From Saccoglossus kowalevskii (taxonomy: Eukaryota > Hemichordata > Enteropneusta > Harrimaniidae): DNA of 11,154 nt. The stretch is taken from positions 78,381 to 89,534 of the forward strand of contig NW_003144786.1 of assembly GCF_000003605.2 (NCBI RefSeq), written 5' to 3'. The translations under genes and the position numbers were made by a program. The notes beneath the pieces were generated by a model. The model was not told the origin of the DNA and searched no databases. It saw nothing but the letters and a program-made list of their open reading frames with translations. Of the stretch, positions 7,791-11,154 are shown in pieces (positions within the stretch are counted from its first letter, which is position 1; every line of letters starts with the position of its first letter).

Positions 7791-8853
7791 GTTGAGTTTA
7801 ATTAACTTATTCAGTGTTATAACATTGTCCCCCATTTTCTTGGTCAAGCCGATTTTTTGTATTCCCAATTTCAAGAATTACGGTAATTTTATTAAAATTT
7901 TGGTAATTTTCTGGGAAAAAATGACAATTTTGGAGCTAGAAAGCGCCCCCAACGTCGACAATTTTGGGGTCAAGTTTTTAACTGGCCGAGAAGCACTCCC
8001 ACCCAAAATCCAGAAACAAAACTTGGGCATATTTTTTGCTTACCTGTTTCTTACTTGTTGCCGCTGCAACAGAATGCGAAGATGATCAAGTGGCTCCAGC
8101 GTCAACATTACAATATTCAAAATGGAAATACATGTTAGGGGAGACAGACATAACACTGGGTGACTCGAGTTAATATAAATGTAGCAATGCAATACAACTC
8201 CAAATGGATTGAAAGAAACTTGAGTATGACACATTTGAACCGAGCCAACACACTAATGACTGATTGGGCGTGTCACGCTATGACTGTAATGTTAATGATA
8301 TAATAGCTAACGAATGCTTAAGTTGTAATCCGAATACCATCATTTCAAATAAATTCACCCTATAACCCTAGGTCAATAGGTTGTTGAAGGTCCTTGCTCC
8401 ATGAATTAATCATCTTGATTGGCTCGGGTGTGGACGTGTTTGTGATCACCTATTGCTCAAAACTCTCCTTCGATTTGTGCCTAATATGAGATAAATACAA
8501 ATGTACGTACAGCCTTTTTCGATATTCAGTAGTTTTAATGAAACAATGTTTAATTTCAATAATTTTCAAAGTGCATTGTCAAATTAGTGAACGATCACTT
8601 ACGTATCGTTGCGCACCCCCTCCATATATACACACATGTTATTTTCACGCACTGTAAAGAGGGAAATATTCACAGGTTCTATACAGTTGTCTCGATTCTT
8701 TATATTAAAATAAAATTGCACCTAGCAGTTTGCATTTCCCACTAATATAAACGCAAGTTTGTAAAATGACTTCCCAGAAGACATGTTACATGGTAGAAAC
8801 GTGGTAAAATCACAGCCGATATTCAATATATACGTTCAATACTCAAGATACAA
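7791..8853. other. Intergenic sequence between gene B and relic C, no gene recognised
   Basis: A plus-strand open frame ending near 8085 is AT-driven, shows no domain and overlaps the intron remnant. Loose repeats of GACAATTTTGG occur near 7922 and 7957. I see no SOD exon traces, RNA gene or clear promoter here. Confidence 0.6.
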
Positions 8854-8859
8854 TTTATT
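8854..8859 (-). terminator. Polyadenylation signal of gene B
   Basis: AATAAA on the minus strand begins 37 nt after the stop codon of gene B, implying a very short 3' untranslated region of roughly 50 to 60 nt. Confidence 0.7.
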
Positions 8860-8896
8860 GAGATTCTGCAAGTATTTTTGTAAGTATTCTGTTGCG

Positions 8897-9010
8897 TTAC
8901 GGGGCTGGTATCATCCCAATAACACAACAAGCTATGCGGGGACCAGCATTGCCAGATAGACGACTTTTCTCATTATCTGCCCGTCCTAGGTCATCCACTC
9001 CGACATGCAC
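8897..9010 (-). CDS. Gene B last exon: electrostatic loop, C-terminus and stop
   Basis: The acceptor is TTCTAG. It encodes [16 protein letters not shown], then [12 protein letters not shown] and MIPAP, followed by TAA. The last copper His, catalytic Arg and disulphide Cys are kept. The usual GG in the electrostatic loop is changed to A-D in this domain only. Being unfused, it shows the ancestral end of a single SOD unit. Confidence 0.93.
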   Translation of the reverse strand: MHVGVDDLGRADNEKSRLSGNAGPRIACCVIGMIPAP

Positions 9011-11040
9011 CTAGAATTAAGAAAAACGACCATGAGAATAATATAATTGCATACATTATATTTTTTTTTTTTGGTGATTCGCGGTGACGCGGCTTTCGCC
9101 ATTTATTCATTCCCATTTATTCACTCATTATATACATACAATCCTGACAATCGAATTCCCACTCAGCGAATGAACACTTACGTCAAATGCGCGACCCAAT
9201 ATGGAAGGGGAACCAACTAACGACACCACGTCATCGCGAATAACAGTTTTCACATTACCATTCTCGTCGCTTTCAATGTTACCAAGATCACCGACATGAC
9301 TGTAATAAAATATAAGCAATCAACTACATAGATATACCGTGGTTAGGACGAGACTGCAAGTCATCTGCATGGCAATTGACTTTGACATTGTGTGTTATTA
9401 GCCATGATATTTCATACTCACCGTTCTGGTTCCCCTGGACCACCATGTCGATCACTATATGGATTATAATGACCACCAATTGCTTTACAGCCAGACACGG
9501 CATCAATGTAACCATACGTATGCACGTGAAACGCGTGCCGTGAATTGGAATCAAAGCCTGACAAGTCGAGTGTAATTTCGACTTCACCGCCAGTACTCTG
9601 CAGACAGAATTGATTAATTACTTATTATAAGCTGTTCAAATCACATAGTTTGACTTGCCTCTTGCAGTTAAGCAATTTTGGAAATGACGTGCGAGGCGGA
9701 AAGACACAGAAATCGTATTTAGAGCTTAAATTTCAATAACTACGATAAATAAATTCAATCCAATAAAAATATACAGGAATATTCACCAATTGCTTGACAT
9801 GGATACTTCCTTCTATTGGTCTGTATATCTCATCGTTTGAATTAAGGGAAGGATTGGGTCTCAAATAACAACCAGCGTGAATATACTTTGGTATCAATCC
9901 AATGGTACAACAAGCTAAACGAGCACCTGCGTTACCAGTGGTACGACTACCTTCGTCTCCTCCACGACCTAAATCATCTATACCAGCATGCACCTGGCGA
10001 GTAAATGATAGACAGTCTTTCACGGTGATATAGAAACACGAACCGTTAATATTTTATTAGTATTCTGGAATACCGGTAGATTGATAATATCCAAAATTCC
10101 ATAAATTCAAAATTGCAAAAAAACTGCATGTGAAAGTTGGTATCGTAAAGTACACTGACTTGCGCGAGAAAATTACCCTCAGTACTACTATGGAAATTCG
10201 AAAATGTGTCACTTCGATTTCTAAGTTCGACAAAGTACAACAATACCGCAAAACTAGGAAATGTGTGTTATGTTTACCCAACACCTGTGTTATGTTGTAA
10301 CACTACGGCCGCCGGAAGTATACGTGTATACTTACGACAAATGATCGTCCAATAATAGAATCTGTTCCAATTAGAGATGCTACGTCATCACGAATAACAG
10401 TCTTCACATTGCCATTCTCATCGCTCTCAATATTACCAAGATCACCCACGTGACTGTAAAATAACAGCGTCACTTCATGAAATATATGCAAAACATTATG
10501 TCAATGATGCAATTTCTATATATCAATATTACATAATTACATAATCATAATTATCTTACCGCTCATCGTCTTTCGGGGCACCATGTGCGCGATTGCCAGG
10601 ATTGAAATGACCCCCTGCAGCGCCACATCCTCTCCTACTATCGATATATCCGAACGTGTGTATATGAAAACCATGAGAAGAGTTGGAATTAAAACCTGAC
10701 AAGTCAAGTGTTATATCCACTACACCACCGCTTATCTGGCGACGAAAAAGTCATGGTTAATTTGTAGTTAAAAATGAACCATTAACTCTGGATGAGGAGA
10801 TTTTAAAACACCTCGATACGTCATGTTGCAAGAAAATAAAATAAAAAATAACATGTAAGAATGTATCCATATCCTCTTTGAGCACAACATGTCTGTCATT
10901 CTCGTGAATTCATCAAATAGCACACATAGTCTAACTTACCAGTTGTCTGGCTTCTATATAGCCTTCAATTGGTCTATTAATGTCAGGGTCGATATTTTGG
11001 ACGGGGTTCGCTCTCAGGGAACAACCGGCATACACATACT
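8897..11040 (-). CDS. Gene B: two-domain Cu/Zn superoxide dismutase, 5' end outside window
   Basis: Seven exons join in frame: 10940-11040, 10560-10735, 10336-10453, 9787-9993, 9422-9597, 9182-9299, 8897-9010, giving 335 residues then TAA. Domain 1 (1-167) has Cu H57, H59, H76, H133, Zn H76, H84, H93, D96, disulphide C70/C159 and catalytic R156. Domain 2 (168-335) has H224, H226, H243, H251, H260, D263, H300, C237, C326 and R323. From the disulphide Cys onward, spacing matches classical Cu/Zn SOD exactly; the loop before it is two residues longer. The first exon enters in phase 1 like gene A exon 3, so signal peptide and linker exons probably lie just beyond the right edge. The domains abut with no linker. 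A sequon N51-S-S supports passage through the secretory route. It lies head-to-tail with gene A and appears intact. Confidence 0.92.
9061..9072. repeat. Poly-T run of 12 in the last intron of gene B
   Basis: A homopolymer inside the 171-nt intron between the last two gene B exons. It is too far from the acceptor of the last exon to be its pyrimidine tract and reads as A on the minus strand. Confidence 0.7.
9182..9299 (-). CDS. Gene B exon: HVGDLGN zinc-ligand exon, domain 2
   Basis: The acceptor is TTACAG and the donor GTAAGT. It encodes [19 protein letters not shown], ending SILGRAFD. The final residue is Asp where the other copies have Val, just before the exon with the last copper histidine. 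Confidence 0.92.
9422..9597 (-). CDS. Gene B exon: Cu-binding HxH and zinc loop, domain 2
   Basis: The acceptor is CTGCAG and the donor GTGAGT. It encodes [36 protein letters not shown] and RHGGPGEPE. All ligands are present. The first 13 residues equal those of gene A exon 4 (domain 1), although it is by position the partner of gene A exon 7. Confidence 0.93.
9787..9993 (-). CDS. Gene B exon: fused end of domain 1 and start of domain 2
   Basis: This intact 207-nt exon (69 codons) starts [16 protein letters not shown], continues [16 protein letters not shown] and runs straight into [12 protein letters not shown] and EGSIHVKQL. It therefore joins the last strand of one SOD to the first of the next with no intron and no linker. 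The donor is GTGAAT. The catalytic Arg and disulphide Cys of domain 1 are here, with an extra Cys after the disulphide Cys. Confidence 0.95.
10336..10453 (-). CDS. Gene B exon: HVGDLGN zinc-ligand exon, domain 1
   Basis: The acceptor is TTTACAG and the donor GTAAGT. It encodes [19 protein letters not shown], then DSIIGRSFV. The first 30 residues are identical to those of the domain 2 counterpart at 9182-9299, apart from synonymous base changes. Confidence 0.93.
10560..10735 (-). CDS. Gene B exon: Cu-binding HxH and zinc loop, domain 1
   Basis: This 176-nt exon lies between acceptor CGCCAG and donor GTAAGA. It encodes [35 protein letters not shown] and AHGAP. It carries an N-S-S glycosylation sequon just before the copper histidines. 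Phase 0 in and phase 2 out, as in gene A exon 4. Confidence 0.93.
10940..11040 (-). CDS. Gene B exon: N-terminal strands of SOD domain 1
   Basis: The acceptor is AATTAG and the donor GTAAGT, phase 1 in and phase 0 out. It encodes [12 protein letters not shown], then [13 protein letters not shown]. It is the most diverged copy of this exon in the window. The alternative acceptor two bases downstream would break the phase pattern seen in gene A. Confidence 0.8.
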
Positions 11041-11154
11041 CTAATTGAAACGTTAAAATAAATATATACATGTATTTATACATAACCACATAATTTTAGG
11101 GTCAATCTGGAATTCAAAGCATATTCAATAATATTTAACTATAGAGATCAGCCA
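11041..11154 (-). other. Intron of gene B leading off the window
   Basis: AT-rich sequence upstream of the first visible gene B exon, ending in a TTTCAATTAG acceptor. No linker or signal peptide exon is seen before the window ends. Confidence 0.6.

Noticed and set aside
7747-8085. Plus-strand 112-codon open frame
   Set aside because: It overlaps the duplicated intron scrap, is driven by AT-rich hydrophobic codons, has no recognisable domain or splice partners, and lies opposite the SOD genes.
1803-11040. CRISPR array or prokaryotic operon reading of the repeated modules
   Set aside because: The repeats are coding exons of SOD domains with introns and phase-matched splice sites, which is a eukaryotic gene structure.
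1803-11040. Cu-only SOD repeat protein (lacking the zinc loop)
   Set aside because: All zinc ligands and the full zinc and electrostatic loops are present in the intact domains, so the Cu/Zn type fits better.

Overview
This is a piece of an animal nuclear genome, most likely a marine invertebrate. It is AT-rich, with short protein-coding exons (52 to 207 nt), canonical GT-AG introns (90 to 1148 nt) and homopolymer and low-complexity tracts. The species cannot be named from the sequence. All recognisable coding sequence is on the minus strand and belongs to one family: secreted, tandem-domain Cu/Zn superoxide dismutase (SOD).

Reading right to left (5' to 3' on the minus strand). (1) Gene B, 11040 to 8897, has seven exons in the window. 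They encode 335 residues: two complete, directly abutting SOD domains ending at a stop codon, followed by a close AATAAA. Its first (signal peptide) exons should lie beyond the right edge. (2) The 3.1 kb between genes holds a relic SOD exon C (7350-7555) with a matching scrap of intron, next to a C/T-rich repeat block bounded by short inverted repeats. (3) Gene A has its ATG at 5723 behind a TATA box, followed by a signal peptide exon, a Ser/Thr-rich linker exon, SOD domain 1 and most of SOD domain 2, with exon 8 ending at 1803. (4) From 1802 to 1 I find no last exon for gene A and no other supportable gene.

Each domain uses the same exon plan: an N-terminal strand exon, an exon with the HxH copper pair plus the zinc loop, an exon with HVGDLGN, and an exon with the last copper histidine and the electrostatic loop. 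In each two-domain gene the last exon of domain 1 is fused without an intron to the first exon of domain 2. All copper and zinc ligands are kept with the spacing of classical Cu/Zn SOD, so these look like enzymes and not Cu-only or ligand-less SOD repeats.

The main oddities are in the fused exon. In gene A it carries a one-base deletion and a premature stop, although the later exons remain open and keep their ligands. The A and B copies of this exon are nearly identical while flanking exons and introns have diverged, which suggests gene conversion or recent exchange. Relic C is badly decayed in its first half but about 94% identical to B in its second half, with a new splice-acceptor-like CAG exactly at the join.
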